Source: an uncultured Colwellia sp. | GTDB taxonomy: Bacteria; Pseudomonadota; Gammaproteobacteria; Enterobacterales; Alteromonadaceae | Direction: 5' to 3' | Length of the DNA: 32,996 nt | Assembly: GCA_913063325.1 (NCBI GenBank) | Contig: CAJXYE010000057.1 | Coordinates: 1-32,996 of the forward strand | Shown here: in pieces, positions 15,649 through 25,310 of the stretch | How positions within the stretch are numbered: position 1 is the first letter of the stretch | Layout of the letters: the number at the start of each line of letters is the position of its first letter | Position numbers and translations under genes: made by a program | Notes under the pieces: generated by a model | Databases searched by the model: none | What the model was told of the DNA's origin: nothing | Seen by the model: only the letters and a program-made list of their open reading frames with translations

Positions 15649-17098
15649 AAGAGCGCCAAAAGGCTGGAGTAAAGAGCACTAAGAGAGTAAAGATTTCTAA
15701 ACGACCAAACAACATGGCCATGATTAATACCCACTTACTCATATCATTAATCGATGAGAAGTTAGCAGCTACTTCACCTAAGCCTGGGCCAAGGTTATTA
15801 ATACAAGCTGCGACGGCTGTAAATGCAGTGATGTCATCCATACCCGCAGCAAGTAGCAATAACATACAAATAACAAACACAGCTGCATAAGCCGAAAAGA
15901 AGCCCCATACCGCTTCAACAACACGGTCAGGTAAAACTTTTTGCCCTAATTTAATACTAAAAATAGCGCGAGGATGAACGAGTTTGTTTAGCTCACGAAG
16001 ACCTTGTAAATAGAGTAATACCACGCGTACTACCTTCATGCCACCACCAGTACTGCCCGCGCAACCACCTATGAAACTAGCAAAGATAAGCAGCATAGGT
16101 AATAACGTTGGCCAATCAGCAAATGATGTAGTGGTAAATCCTGCAGTAGTACTAATAGAAACGGCCTGAAATAGTGCTTGGTCTAATGCTTGATCAGCAT
16201 CTTGATAAGTGCCTGTGCTTAATAATACGGTAAAACAAATCAATGTTAGTACTACTTGAATACCAATAAAAACTTTGAATTCAGGGTCAAATATGTAGCT
16301 TTTTATCGATTTACTCTGAACTGCAGCATAGTGAAGTGCAAAGTTCACACCTGCGATTAATAAAAAGGTGACACAAACTAAATTAATTGCAGGACTGTTA
16401 AAATAGCCCATGCTAGCATCGTGCGTTGAAAAACCACCGATGGCAATGGTTGAAAAAGCATGGCAAATAGCATCAAAACCAGACATTCCAGCAAGCCAGT
16501 AGGATAACGCACACGCGATAGTTAGCCCTAAATATATATACCACAAATGTTTTGCCGTATCGGCAATACGAGGGGTCATTTTAGAATCTTTCACAGGACC
16601 TGGTGTTTCAGCGCGATATAACTGCATGCCACCTATACCAAGCATAGGCAATACAGCAACCGCTAAAACAATGATACCCATACCACCTAACCACTGTAAT
16701 TGCTGGCGATACCATAATACAGCATGAGGTAAATCATCAATGTGATTTAAAATAGTAGCACCGGTAGTAGTTAAACCTGAAAAAGACTCGAAGAAGGCAT
16801 CTGTTGTCGATAGATTGGGCTGCTCTAACAACATCAACGGAATAGCTGAAAAGCTGGCTAATACCAACCAAAAAAGCACAACAATTAAAAAGCCCTCCCT
16901 CGCTTTAAGATCTGTTTTTTCATAACGGAAGGGGTACCAAGCCAAAAAACCTGTGAAAATACACCATAAGAAAGCCAAAATAAAAGGAAAGCCACCACCA
17001 TCGCGATAGACTAATGAAATTAACGCAGGAGGCAGCATAGTCACACTAAGCAACCCAACCAACAAACCTAATATTCGGATAATATTTTTATATTGCAC
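15647..17098 (-). CDS. trkH: Trk K+ transporter membrane subunit TrkH
   Basis: TrkH forms the inner-membrane pore for K+ uptake and is gated by TrkA. The 483-aa protein has the E. coli length, about ten hydrophobic membrane segments and four selectivity-loop motifs: GLTTTGAT, IAIGGFSTHD, TTAGFTTTS and NNLGPGLG, plus GGCAGSTGGGMKVVR. The sequence is close to E. coli TrkH throughout, including QLQWLGGMGIIVLAVAVLP and the end LLVLFTPAFWR. The start is GTG, aligning with the E. coli start; the ribosome site is weak. It follows yigZ by 36 nt in a pepQ-yigZ-trkH series, the order also found in E. coli. Confidence 0.97.
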   Translation of the reverse strand: MQYKNIIRILGLLVGLLSVTMLPPALISLVYRDGGGFPFILAFLWCIFTGFLAWYPFRYEKTDLKAREGFLIVVLFWLVLASFSAIPLMLLEQPNLSTTDAFFESFSGLTTTGATILNHIDDLPHAVLWYRQQLQWLGGMGIIVLAVAVLPMLGIGGMQLYRAETPGPVKDSKMTPRIADTAKHLWYIYLGLTIACALSYWLAGMSGFDAICHAFSTIAIGGFSTHDASMGYFNSPAINLVCVTFLLIAGVNFALHYAAVQSKSIKSYIFDPEFKVFIGIQVVLTLICFTVLLSTGTYQDADQALDQALFQAVSISTTAGFTTTSFADWPTLLPMLLIFASFIGGCAGSTGGGMKVVRVVLLYLQGLRELNKLVHPRAIFSIKLGQKVLPDRVVEAVWGFFSAYAAVFVICMLLLLAAGMDDITAFTAVAACINNLGPGLGEVAANFSSINDMSKWVLIMAMLFGRLEIFTLLVLFTPAFWRS

Positions 17099-17134
17099 GT
17101 TTTATTTTTCTTATTCGATTTATTGTTCGGTTTA

Positions 17135-17749
17135 TTATTCGAGAGTAGTTAACTGTAATTGTCCTGACGACAATGTGTGTAACTTATCTTGCATGAATAC
17201 CAATTTTTCTATTGGAATGGCGAGTATAAAGATGACTGTTTGTTGATAGTCTTGCGTGATCACTTGACCTTCAATTTGCCTAAGTAAATGCAAAACATCA
17301 TCAACTTGACTATATTGACACGCTAAGGTTTTGTGCACCATAGCTATTTTAATTTTTGACTGCAAAAGTGATAATGCTTGTCGTACACTTCCACCATACG
17401 CTCTTTGTAAACCACCTGTGCCTAATTTAGTACCACCAAAGTAACGAACAACAATAGCGCAGACATGACCGATACCTCCCCCCTGCAATGCTAACAACAT
17501 AGGTTTACCCGCAGTACCTGTCGGCTCACCATCATCAGAAAACCCATAACCTTGGCTATCATCTGCCGCTTTAGTTAAAAAGGCATGACAATGATGACTC
17601 GCTTGTGGATGCAGCTGCTGCAGTTCTTTTAACATTATTTTGGCATCGGCTATGCTATCACAGGGGCGTAAGTAGCAGATAAAACGACTGCGATTAATGA
17701 TGCTCTCATCTTCAACATCATTAATCGCAATTAGGTAGGACTTTGTCAC
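17135..17749 (-). CDS. yigZ: YigZ / IMPACT family protein
   Basis: This 204-aa cytoplasmic protein has the length of E. coli YigZ. The N-terminal IMPACT (UPF0029) domain shows SRFICYLRP, HHCHAFL, GYGFSDDGEPTGTAGKPML and VRYFGGTKLGTGGLQRAYG, its signature. The C-terminal domain (about 135-204) is the EF-G-domain-IV-like DUF1949 region. The family is linked to translation control in eukaryotes; the bacterial role is unsettled. The start is GTG without an obvious Shine-Dalgarno, 21 nt after the pepQ stop, which suggests coupling. It is placed between pepQ and trkH as in E. coli. Confidence 0.95.
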   Translation of the reverse strand: MTKSYLIAINDVEDESIINRSRFICYLRPCDSIADAKIMLKELQQLHPQASHHCHAFLTKAADDSQGYGFSDDGEPTGTAGKPMLLALQGGGIGHVCAIVVRYFGGTKLGTGGLQRAYGGSVRQALSLLQSKIKIAMVHKTLACQYSQVDDVLHLLRQIEGQVITQDYQQTVIFILAIPIEKLVFMQDKLHTLSSGQLQLTTLE

Positions 17750-17770
17750 AATAACTTTTATTATCTAAGC

Positions 17771-19126
<1,356 letters not shown>

Positions 19127-19142
19127 TCAAGAAATTTACCTC

Positions 19143-19151
19143 ATGATAGCA
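19143..19151 (-). promoter_or_regulatory. Candidate extended -10 promoter for pepQ
   Basis: On the minus strand TGCTATCAT gives an extended -10 (TGn plus TATCAT), 41 nt before the pepQ ATG. No good -35 is seen, which extended -10 promoters tolerate. It is a plausible start for pepQ-yigZ-trkH. Confidence 0.4.
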
Positions 19152-19251
19152 TATCTCTAAAAAGCCACGCTATTTCTACAAGAAAGGCTTATAATAAAGC
19201 AGCTAAATTTGTGCAGTTAACTTTGCAAAAACAGCAACTCCATCGCTTTGA

Positions 19252-21183
19252 TTAATCACCTATGCTCATATTAATGACTTGTTCAAATACCTGACTAACC
19301 TGCCCTGGTCTGTGTTGATAAATCTCTTGGTAAGCTAAAACACTTTTTACGTAATTACGTGTCTCTTTAAAGGGAATTGTTTCTATCCAAATATCTGCTG
19401 GCATTGCTCTCGCATTTTTTAGCCATTTTTTTACTCTATAAGGGCCTGCATTATAAGAAGCCGTAGCTAGAACTTGGTTACCCTTATTTTTATCAAGTAA
19501 TTTACGTAAGTACTTTGTACCTAATTTAATATTATTGTCGGCGTTATATAAGTATTGTCGACTAACACTGCCTCGTTTTAATTGTTTTGCCGTTTTTGGC
19601 ATTAACTGCATTAACCCTTTTGCTCCTACGGGTGAGTGAGCATCAGTCATAAACGAACTTTCACGCCTAGCTATAGCAAAAGCCCATGCAGGGTTTATTT
19701 CGTGTTTTTTTGCGTGTTGATTGATTTTTTTGTCGAATGCTTTTGGAAAGCGTAATTCAACATCATCAAGATAACCAACTTGAGACAGAGTAAATATTGC
19801 TCGGTCAAACCAACCATTTTCGTTAGCTAATTTAGCAGCAACAAGTTTTTCGCGATTATTAAGTTGTGTTAGCCAATAACGCCATTCTCTTCGTGCATCG
19901 ACAAAACGACCTAAGTAGTAGAACTCAAATGCTCTCTTGGCTGAGGGGTATAATAATATAGCGTTTTTTTCCTTGCTACTGATTGCTAAAGGACTATTTT
20001 CCAAACTGACAGGGGCCTCTAAGTAACTAGCCGCCAAAAAACCATAATAATGACGCTTATTCGACAATTCGTTCATTACATCCTGCCCACGCTCTAAATC
20101 ATTTGTGGCAATCAGCGCTCTGGCATACCAATACTGCCACTGTAGTTCAACCTTATATTTTACTGGCATTGTAGCCAGCTCTTTCAATACCCGTTGCCAA
20201 TCTTGTAATTTCAATGCCTCTGTTAACTGCCATTGCATAATATTACGGTCTACATTTATCGGGTCTAATTTTTCTAGCCAAACTCTCGCCTGTTGATGAT
20301 TTTTACTTGCTAAAGCTACGGCAAACTTTTCTGTTATTTGTTGTTTTTGTGCGTAAGAAAAATTAAATGTTTTTTCGGCCTTGGTATAACTAACCAAAGC
20401 TTTATTAGGATCACGCCAAATTAAACGCTTAATACCGTAAGTGTATATTTGGCTTTCTTGCTCTGACTTTTGAATAAACTTATATTGTTTGGTTACTGTT
20501 GCAGGATCTCGCCTCACCTGATGCCATAACCGCCCTAAATATTGCTGCTCTTTTGGCAATAATCTAGTTAAATAAGGAATAAGTGTATGTTTTCCGCCAT
20601 CTGCCGCTAATGCTATACGTTGCCATATAATTTCATCCGTTCTATATCCTGCTTGTTGCCATTTTTTAATTATTGGGTCGCAGACTTTATCCAGTGATTT
20701 TCCAACGACCCAAAGCTTGGTCACTTGAGGTAACACCATACTTTTAGGTATACCTGCCTCTAACGAAAAACTCAGCTTTTGACACTGCAACACTGTGTTA
20801 CTGGTTTTTTGATAAAACTCTAGAAATAGAGAGCCTTTCTTTTTTTTAGCTAAATATTTTAACCACGCCTTTCGTAGAGGCCAATCTAATGGGGTGTTTT
20901 GATACTTATCAAGAAAAATAGCTATTTCACCTGCAGATGACAACTGCATGGTTTCCATAAGGCGACGTTGATCTAAGTAAGGCTGTAAGGGGTAATAATA
21001 TAATTGGTTATACAGATTTTTATACTGCTGGGAATAACTTCGCGCTAATAGTTTTTCAGCCTTTAAAAATGTTCTTTGCTGGCCAACATCGGTCTGTATT
21101 TGCAGACTTTTACTTGCGTGAGATATATTAATTGATGCAAGCGTGAAAGCGGACAGCAATAGAACCTTAAGTATACTTTTCAC
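19252..21183 (-). CDS. slt: Soluble lytic murein transglycosylase
   Basis: Slt70 cleaves peptidoglycan glycan strands in the periplasm, forming 1,6-anhydro-muropeptides. The 643-aa precursor nearly matches the E. coli length (645). It has a signal peptide (cleavage near SHA-S, residue 23), a long alpha-superhelical U domain (about 25-440), a linker, and a C-terminal lysozyme-like domain. That domain has catalytic Glu508 in ARRESSF, GLMQLMP (523-529) and the NAGPYRVKKW segment. The start is GTG with GAGG 5-6 nt upstream. It is divergent from tusA and upstream of pepQ, with no clear terminator between. In E. coli slt lies elsewhere, next to trpR. Confidence 0.96.
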   Translation of the reverse strand: MKSILKVLLLSAFTLASINISHASKSLQIQTDVGQQRTFLKAEKLLARSYSQQYKNLYNQLYYYPLQPYLDQRRLMETMQLSSAGEIAIFLDKYQNTPLDWPLRKAWLKYLAKKKKGSLFLEFYQKTSNTVLQCQKLSFSLEAGIPKSMVLPQVTKLWVVGKSLDKVCDPIIKKWQQAGYRTDEIIWQRIALAADGGKHTLIPYLTRLLPKEQQYLGRLWHQVRRDPATVTKQYKFIQKSEQESQIYTYGIKRLIWRDPNKALVSYTKAEKTFNFSYAQKQQITEKFAVALASKNHQQARVWLEKLDPINVDRNIMQWQLTEALKLQDWQRVLKELATMPVKYKVELQWQYWYARALIATNDLERGQDVMNELSNKRHYYGFLAASYLEAPVSLENSPLAISSKEKNAILLYPSAKRAFEFYYLGRFVDARREWRYWLTQLNNREKLVAAKLANENGWFDRAIFTLSQVGYLDDVELRFPKAFDKKINQHAKKHEINPAWAFAIARRESSFMTDAHSPVGAKGLMQLMPKTAKQLKRGSVSRQYLYNADNNIKLGTKYLRKLLDKNKGNQVLATASYNAGPYRVKKWLKNARAMPADIWIETIPFKETRNYVKSVLAYQEIYQHRPGQVSQVFEQVINMSIGD

Positions 21184-21303
21184 TTGCGCCTCTGGAGTCT
21201 GTATTTAAGTATAGGGTGAAAAATTTATCGTTTATTAAGCTAACTTTAGTATAGCTTACGTTAGGTCTCGCTTTATTTCTTATGTTGAATTGTTTGAATA
21301 AGG

Positions 21304-21309
21304 TATAAT
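21304..21309 (+). promoter_or_regulatory. Candidate -10 for tusA
   Basis: A perfect TATAAT lies 40 nt before the tusA ATG in the slt/tusA divergent spacer. The -35 is poor (TATGTT at 17-bp spacing), so this is only a candidate. Confidence 0.4.
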
Positions 21310-21348
21310 TCGCTTTATCTCTCTTTTCTCTTTATAGATGCACATGTT

Positions 21349-21594
21349 ATGCCGACCACTATATTCCAACAAACTGATCATACTCTTGATGCCATAGGTC
21401 TCCGCTGTCCAGAGCCTGTGATGATGGTTCGTATGAATATTAGAAAAATAGCCAGTGGTGAAACATTATTAATTAAATGTGATGATCCATCTACAGCAAG
21501 GGATATCCCAAGCTTTTGTCGTTTTATGGAACATGAGCTATTAGCTACACAAACGGAAATACTTCCCTTTTTATATGTTATTAAAAAAAGTTAA
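21349..21594 (+). CDS. tusA: Sulfur carrier protein TusA
   Basis: TusA accepts persulfide sulfur from IscS and passes it to the TusBCD/TusE relay for 2-thiouridine in tRNA, and to other sulfur pathways. The 81-aa product has the E. coli length. It carries the family's [16 protein letters not shown] with the active Cys20 in CPxP, then [29 protein letters not shown], nearly the E. coli text. No Shine-Dalgarno is obvious before the ATG. It stands alone, divergent from slt, with 121 nt before the next gene. The identity is very secure despite the small size. Confidence 0.96.
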   Translation: MPTTIFQQTDHTLDAIGLRCPEPVMMVRMNIRKIASGETLLIKCDDPSTARDIPSFCRFMEHELLATQTEILPFLYVIKKS

Positions 21595-21715
21595 CAGTTA
21601 CTCAAGGTTTCTTTTATCAAGTTGTAACTAGGTATGTATTACTGGAACTTTCTCTTTATTATATTGCCTGATAATTAGTAACAAGTAATCGCTAATACTC
21701 ATGGAGCAATACCTT

Positions 21716-22378
21716 ATGATCAAATCCAGTAATAACAAATTCATTTCTCTTTTACAAACCAACAAAAAATTTATTATTTTTATCTTGTTAATGTCGGTAT
21801 TTCGCAGCGCGGTTGCCGATTGGTATACTGTCCCTACAGGTTCTATGCAACCTACTATTCAAGAAGGTGACAGGGTTGTAGTCAACAAGATGGCCTATGA
21901 TTTACGCCTTCCTTTTACGGAAGTAACATTAGCTTCCCTTGATATTCCAAAGCGCGGTGAAATTGTTGTTTTTGAATCACAAGCAGCTGAGATGAGACTA
22001 ATTAAACGTGTTATCGGTTTACCCGGTGATGTAGTTGCAATGAAAAATGAAATTATTCAAGTGAACGGTAAATCACTTTATTATAAGTCATCCACTAAAG
22101 ATTCTGCGATAGAAACGATAGGTGACATTCGACACCATATAAATATTGATAACACAGCAAGTGATAGACTCAGCAATTTTTCCCCGGTAACCGTTCCCCA
22201 AGGGCATTATTTAGTCTTGGGTGATAATAGACGACATAGTGCTGATTCTCGGGTTTATGGTTTTATACCTCATAATGAATTACGTGGTAAAGCAACGGCA
22301 ATCGCATTTTCTGTTGATTATGAAAATTACTATATCCCACGTTCAGAGCGGTTCTTCAAAGATATTTATGGGATCTAG
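21716..22378 (+). CDS. lepB: Signal peptidase I, short form
   Basis: Type I signal peptidases (S26A) cut signal peptides from exported proteins with a Ser/Lys dyad. This 220-aa protein has one N-terminal membrane segment (about 18-35). It then has PTGSMQPT with nucleophile Ser43, RLIKRVIGLPGD with general-base Lys97, and the box E motif GDNRRHSADSR (169-179). It is much shorter than E. coli LepB (324 aa, two membrane segments) and lacks lepA and rnc as neighbours, so it is probably a second, specialised paralog. The ATG at 21716 has GGAG 9 nt before it; an ATG at 21701 lacks a ribosome site. The gene symbol denotes the family, not the main lepB. Confidence 0.9.
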   Translation: MIKSSNNKFISLLQTNKKFIIFILLMSVFRSAVADWYTVPTGSMQPTIQEGDRVVVNKMAYDLRLPFTEVTLASLDIPKRGEIVVFESQAAEMRLIKRVIGLPGDVVAMKNEIIQVNGKSLYYKSSTKDSAIETIGDIRHHINIDNTASDRLSNFSPVTVPQGHYLVLGDNRRHSADSRVYGFIPHNELRGKATAIAFSVDYENYYIPRSERFFKDIYGI

Positions 22379-22396
22379 TGATATTCTTTAATAAAC

Positions 22397-22425
22397 ATCC
22401 CCAAACCTAATAAGGCTTTGGGGAT
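22397..22425 (-). terminator. Convergent hairpin after the signal peptidase and ydcH genes
   Basis: Perfect 9-bp arms ATCCCCAAA/TTTGGGGAT (22397-22405/22417-22425) with further possible pairing in the loop lie between two convergent genes, 33 nt past the ydcH stop. The minus strand continues GTTTATT, mildly T-rich. It could end either transcript. Confidence 0.55.
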
Positions 22426-22458
22426 TGCCGATATATGCCCGTTATGATTAACGTATAT

Positions 22459-22710
22459 CTATGCCGGTATTTGTACTTTCTTCAACATAGTAAATAGATC
22501 ATCTTTAAGTTTCAGTCTTTGCTTCTTTTTACCATCTAAGTATTCATCACTTGTGTTCTCAACACCCTGCTCTATACGATGAACTTCATGATCAACTTCA
22601 TGATATTCACTGAATAATCTAGCAAAGTGGTTATCGTTCATCTTTAAATGATGTATTTCATCAGTTAAGTCTGGGAATTCGTGGTGTAAGTCATGTCTTT
22701 CTATTGTCAT
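22459..22710 (-). CDS. YdcH family protein (DUF465)
   Basis: This 83-aa, highly charged, helical protein has the DUF465 pattern: HHLKMNDNHFARLFSEYHEVDHEVHRIE, then KKKQRLKLKDDLFTMLKK, as in E. coli YdcH. It most likely forms a short antiparallel coiled coil. It has many histidines in the first half. No catalytic motif or signal peptide is present, and the family's function is unknown. A strong Shine-Dalgarno (GGAG) precedes the ATG. It lies 31 nt downstream of the DksA/TraR-like gene and is probably in the same transcript. Confidence 0.9.
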   Translation of the reverse strand: MTIERHDLHHEFPDLTDEIHHLKMNDNHFARLFSEYHEVDHEVHRIEQGVENTSDEYLDGKKKQRLKLKDDLFTMLKKVQIPA

Positions 22711-22741
22711 TATTTTCTCCAGAGGTTATTTTTATATCAGT

Positions 22742-23056
22742 TTATAGCGCACATTTAATGCATTTGGTTGTATAAGGTAGTGCCGACAACCTATCAGGGT
22801 TAATTGGCTCGTCACAATCGATACAATTACCGTATAAGCCAGCGGTTATACGTTGTAGCGCTGATTTAACTAGGTTTAGTTCTAATTTTGCTTCATGATG
22901 TATTTCATCAAGTACGCCATCATTTTCTGTCTCAGTAGCTTGTTCAGAAAAATCTTGAGACCTACCTTTATGAAAATCAGCTTCTATCGCCGCAATTCTC
23001 TTTGTTAGCTGTGTTTGTTTATTTTCCAATAATGTCGTTATCTCTTTGCTAGGCAT
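22742..23056 (-). CDS. DksA/TraR-type C4 zinc-finger protein
   Basis: This 104-aa protein has the DksA/TraR layout in short form: an N-terminal helical hairpin (about 1-70) and a C-terminal zinc finger with Cys78, Cys81, Cys99 and Cys102 (CIDC ... CIKC, with INPDRLSALPYT between). The hairpin tip carries acidic residues around DFSEQATETEND rather than the exact DxxDxA of DksA. It may bind the RNA polymerase secondary channel as TraR does, or be one of the many small paralogs of unknown target. AAGGAG precedes the ATG. An FNR-like palindrome lies about 82 nt upstream. A YdcH-like gene follows in the probable operon. Confidence 0.88.
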   Translation of the reverse strand: MPSKEITTLLENKQTQLTKRIAAIEADFHKGRSQDFSEQATETENDGVLDEIHHEAKLELNLVKSALQRITAGLYGNCIDCDEPINPDRLSALPYTTKCIKCAL

Positions 23057-23131
23057 AAACAGCTCCTTATTAATCAGTCTATATTGATATAAACGCTTAC
23101 ATTCACCTTACGCCTATTTGTGCTGCTGTTA

Positions 23132-23145
23132 TTGATCTAGCTCAA
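23132..23145 (-). promoter_or_regulatory. FNR-like box before the DksA-like gene
   Basis: TTGATCTAGCTCAA (plus strand) matches TTGAT-N4-ATCAA at nine of ten defined positions. Its centre lies 82 nt before the ATG at 23056. A weak -10 such as TATCAA (23084-23089, minus) would place the box near -61.5, class I geometry. It strongly resembles the proximal ompW site TTGATCTAGCACAA. Confidence 0.5.
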
Positions 23146-23194
23146 ATTTACCACTTCATTTATTAAGTTTTTTACCACCAAATTTTAGGCATAA

Positions 23195-23222
23195 AAAAAG
23201 GCCATGTTGCCATGACCTTTTT
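23195..23222 (-). terminator. Rho-independent terminator of glyQS
   Basis: Arms 23195-23206 and 23211-23222 pair at 11 of 12 positions around a 4-nt loop, with a run of seven T on the minus strand. It starts 21 nt past the glyS stop. The A/T runs on both sides would allow bidirectional action. Confidence 0.88.
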
Positions 23223-23243
23223 ATTTTAGAGCTGTCTTATCAT

Positions 23244-25310
23244 TTACTGTAAAACAGATATATCCGCGATGGCAAAGAAAGTATTTCTAATTTGATTAAG
23301 TAAAGTTAAGCGGTTAATTTTAACGGCCTCATCATCACTCATCACCATAACATTATCAAAAAACGTATCTATAGGGGCCTTTAGTTGCGCTAATTCAGTT
23401 AGCGCGGCTTGGTAATTTTTATCCGCCATTAATGGTGAAACTTTCAAGTTAATTTCTTGATAGATATTAGCCAAATCACGTTCTGCTTGCTCTGTTGCCA
23501 AGTCAGCATTAAATGTTTGATAAAGCTCACCATCAAATTTAGCCAATATATTACCTACACGCTTGTTAGCTGCCGCAAGTGTTGCAGCCTCAGGTAATTC
23601 ACCAAAAAAGGTAACCGCTTTAATACGCTTGTCAAAATCAAGCGGTGCACTTGGTTTTTTAGCCAATACTGCTTGTATGACATCAACACTAATACCTTGC
23701 TCTTGATAGAAGGCACGGAAACGACCCATGATGAAATCAAGTACATCACTAGCGGTATTTTCATTTACTAACTTGTCACCAAACAATTCGATACTTTTAT
23801 TAATTAAAGCAGAAAGGTCTAGGTCGAGTTGTTTCTCAATGATGATACGAATACTACCGATAGCCGCTCTACGTAGCGCAAAAGGGTCTTTATCGCCCTT
23901 AGGCGCTTGATTAATTCCAAAGATACCCACTAAGCTATCAATCTTGTCACTAATAGCTACAGCACAGCCAATGTTTGCTTCTGGTAATGAATCACCAGCA
24001 AAACGTGGTCGATATTGATCTTCTAATGCTTGCGCGATATTTTCATTTTCTCCATCATGCAATGCATAGTACTTACCCATAGTGCCCTGCACTTGTGGAA
24101 ATTCCAGTACCATATCTGACATCAGGTCTGTTTTACTTAGTAAACCTGCACGATATGCATCTTTTGCATTTTCATTTAATTGTTCAGCAATAAACTGAGA
24201 CAAAGTGGCAATGCGTTCAGATTTGGCTTTTAATGTACCTAGCTGCTTTTGGAATAAAACTGATTCAAGGCTAGTAAGTCTAGATTCTAAACTTTGCTTT
24301 TTATCTGTTTTAAAGAAGAACTCTGCATCAGCCAGTCGTGGACGAATAACTTTTTCATTACCAAATATAACTGCGTTTGGATCTTTAGACTCAATATTAG
24401 CAACAAAGATAAACTTATTTACTAATTGACCTTGGTGATCAGTTACCGGGAAATACTTCTGATGATCTTTCATCGAGTATATTAATGGCTCTGCAGGAAC
24501 ATTTAAGAAGTCTTCATCAAAGGTGCCAACTAAAGTGACAGGCCATTCAACCAATGCGGTAACTTCGTTAAGTAATTCTTCATCAATTAACGCAACAGCG
24601 TTAATGTCGTTAGCGACTTGTTTTATTTGCGCAATAATTTTGTTTTGTCTTTCGCTAAAATCAACTTCTACGTAAGCTTTAGCTAACTCAGCTTGATAAT
24701 CATTGGCGTGGTTAATGGTCACTAAACCTTCATGATGAAAGCGATGGCCTTGCACTTGGTTATTAGAGCTTACACCAAGGGCTTCACCGGCAATAATATC
24801 ACTACCAAATAACATAGTTAACGTATGCACAGGGCGGATAAACTGAATACGTTCTGCTCCCCAACGCATTGGTTTAGCTATTGGCAATTTATTCAATGCT
24901 GTCGTTACCATGGCAGGAACCAATTCTGTAATGCTTTTCCCTGCTACTGTAGCGCGATGTAGTAACCATTCACCTTTGTCTGTCACTAAGCGCTCAGCTT
25001 GAGCAACGTCTATACCGTTAGAGCGAGCCCAACCTTGTGCTGCTTTGCTGGCATTACCTTCATCATCAAATGCAACATTAACTGCTGGACCACGTTTATC
25101 TACGGTTTTATCTGCTTGTTTAGCTTCTAAATCAAAAACTTGCACAGCTAAACGACGAGGTGTAGCAAACCATTTAATATCGCTATATGCTAAATCATGA
25201 CTATCAAGCTGGCTCTTAATATTGTCGTAAAATGCTATAGCTAAGGTTTTTAATGTTTTTGGTGGTAACTCTTCTGTACCAAGCTCAATAAGGAGTGTTT
25301 CAGTTGTCAT
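23244..25310 (-). CDS. glyS: Glycyl-tRNA synthetase beta subunit
   Basis: GlyS is the large subunit of the bacterial alpha2beta2 glycyl-tRNA synthetase and supplies tRNA recognition. The 688-aa protein is full length (E. coli 689) and starts with the family text TETLLIELGTEELPPKTL. Further landmarks are FATPRRLAV, KRGPAVNVAFD, MRWG, the HD-like middle segment DKIDSLVGIFGINQAPKGDKDPFALRRA, and a C-terminal DALR-type anticodon-binding region (about 580-688, ending DDEAVKINRLTLLNQIRNTF). Its ATG overlaps the glyQ stop (TAATG), with AAGGAGA just before it, which indicates tight coupling and equal subunit output. A strong terminator follows. Confidence 0.98.
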   Translation of the reverse strand: MTTETLLIELGTEELPPKTLKTLAIAFYDNIKSQLDSHDLAYSDIKWFATPRRLAVQVFDLEAKQADKTVDKRGPAVNVAFDDEGNASKAAQGWARSNGIDVAQAERLVTDKGEWLLHRATVAGKSITELVPAMVTTALNKLPIAKPMRWGAERIQFIRPVHTLTMLFGSDIIAGEALGVSSNNQVQGHRFHHEGLVTINHANDYQAELAKAYVEVDFSERQNKIIAQIKQVANDINAVALIDEELLNEVTALVEWPVTLVGTFDEDFLNVPAEPLIYSMKDHQKYFPVTDHQGQLVNKFIFVANIESKDPNAVIFGNEKVIRPRLADAEFFFKTDKKQSLESRLTSLESVLFQKQLGTLKAKSERIATLSQFIAEQLNENAKDAYRAGLLSKTDLMSDMVLEFPQVQGTMGKYYALHDGENENIAQALEDQYRPRFAGDSLPEANIGCAVAISDKIDSLVGIFGINQAPKGDKDPFALRRAAIGSIRIIIEKQLDLDLSALINKSIELFGDKLVNENTASDVLDFIMGRFRAFYQEQGISVDVIQAVLAKKPSAPLDFDKRIKAVTFFGELPEAATLAAANKRVGNILAKFDGELYQTFNADLATEQAERDLANIYQEINLKVSPLMADKNYQAALTELAQLKAPIDTFFDNVMVMSDDEAVKINRLTLLNQIRNTFFAIADISVLQ

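Noticed and set aside
17099..17134. Short TTATTCG-type direct repeats between yigZ and trkH
   Set aside because: Low-complexity AT-rich spacer of only 36 bp; repeats are too short and irregular to mean anything.
24205..24429. Plus-strand open frame inside glyS
   Set aside because: It lies antisense to a well-conserved full-length gene, has no family likeness and no ribosome site; the same holds for other antisense frames in gyrB, rsmB, aroE and dnaA.
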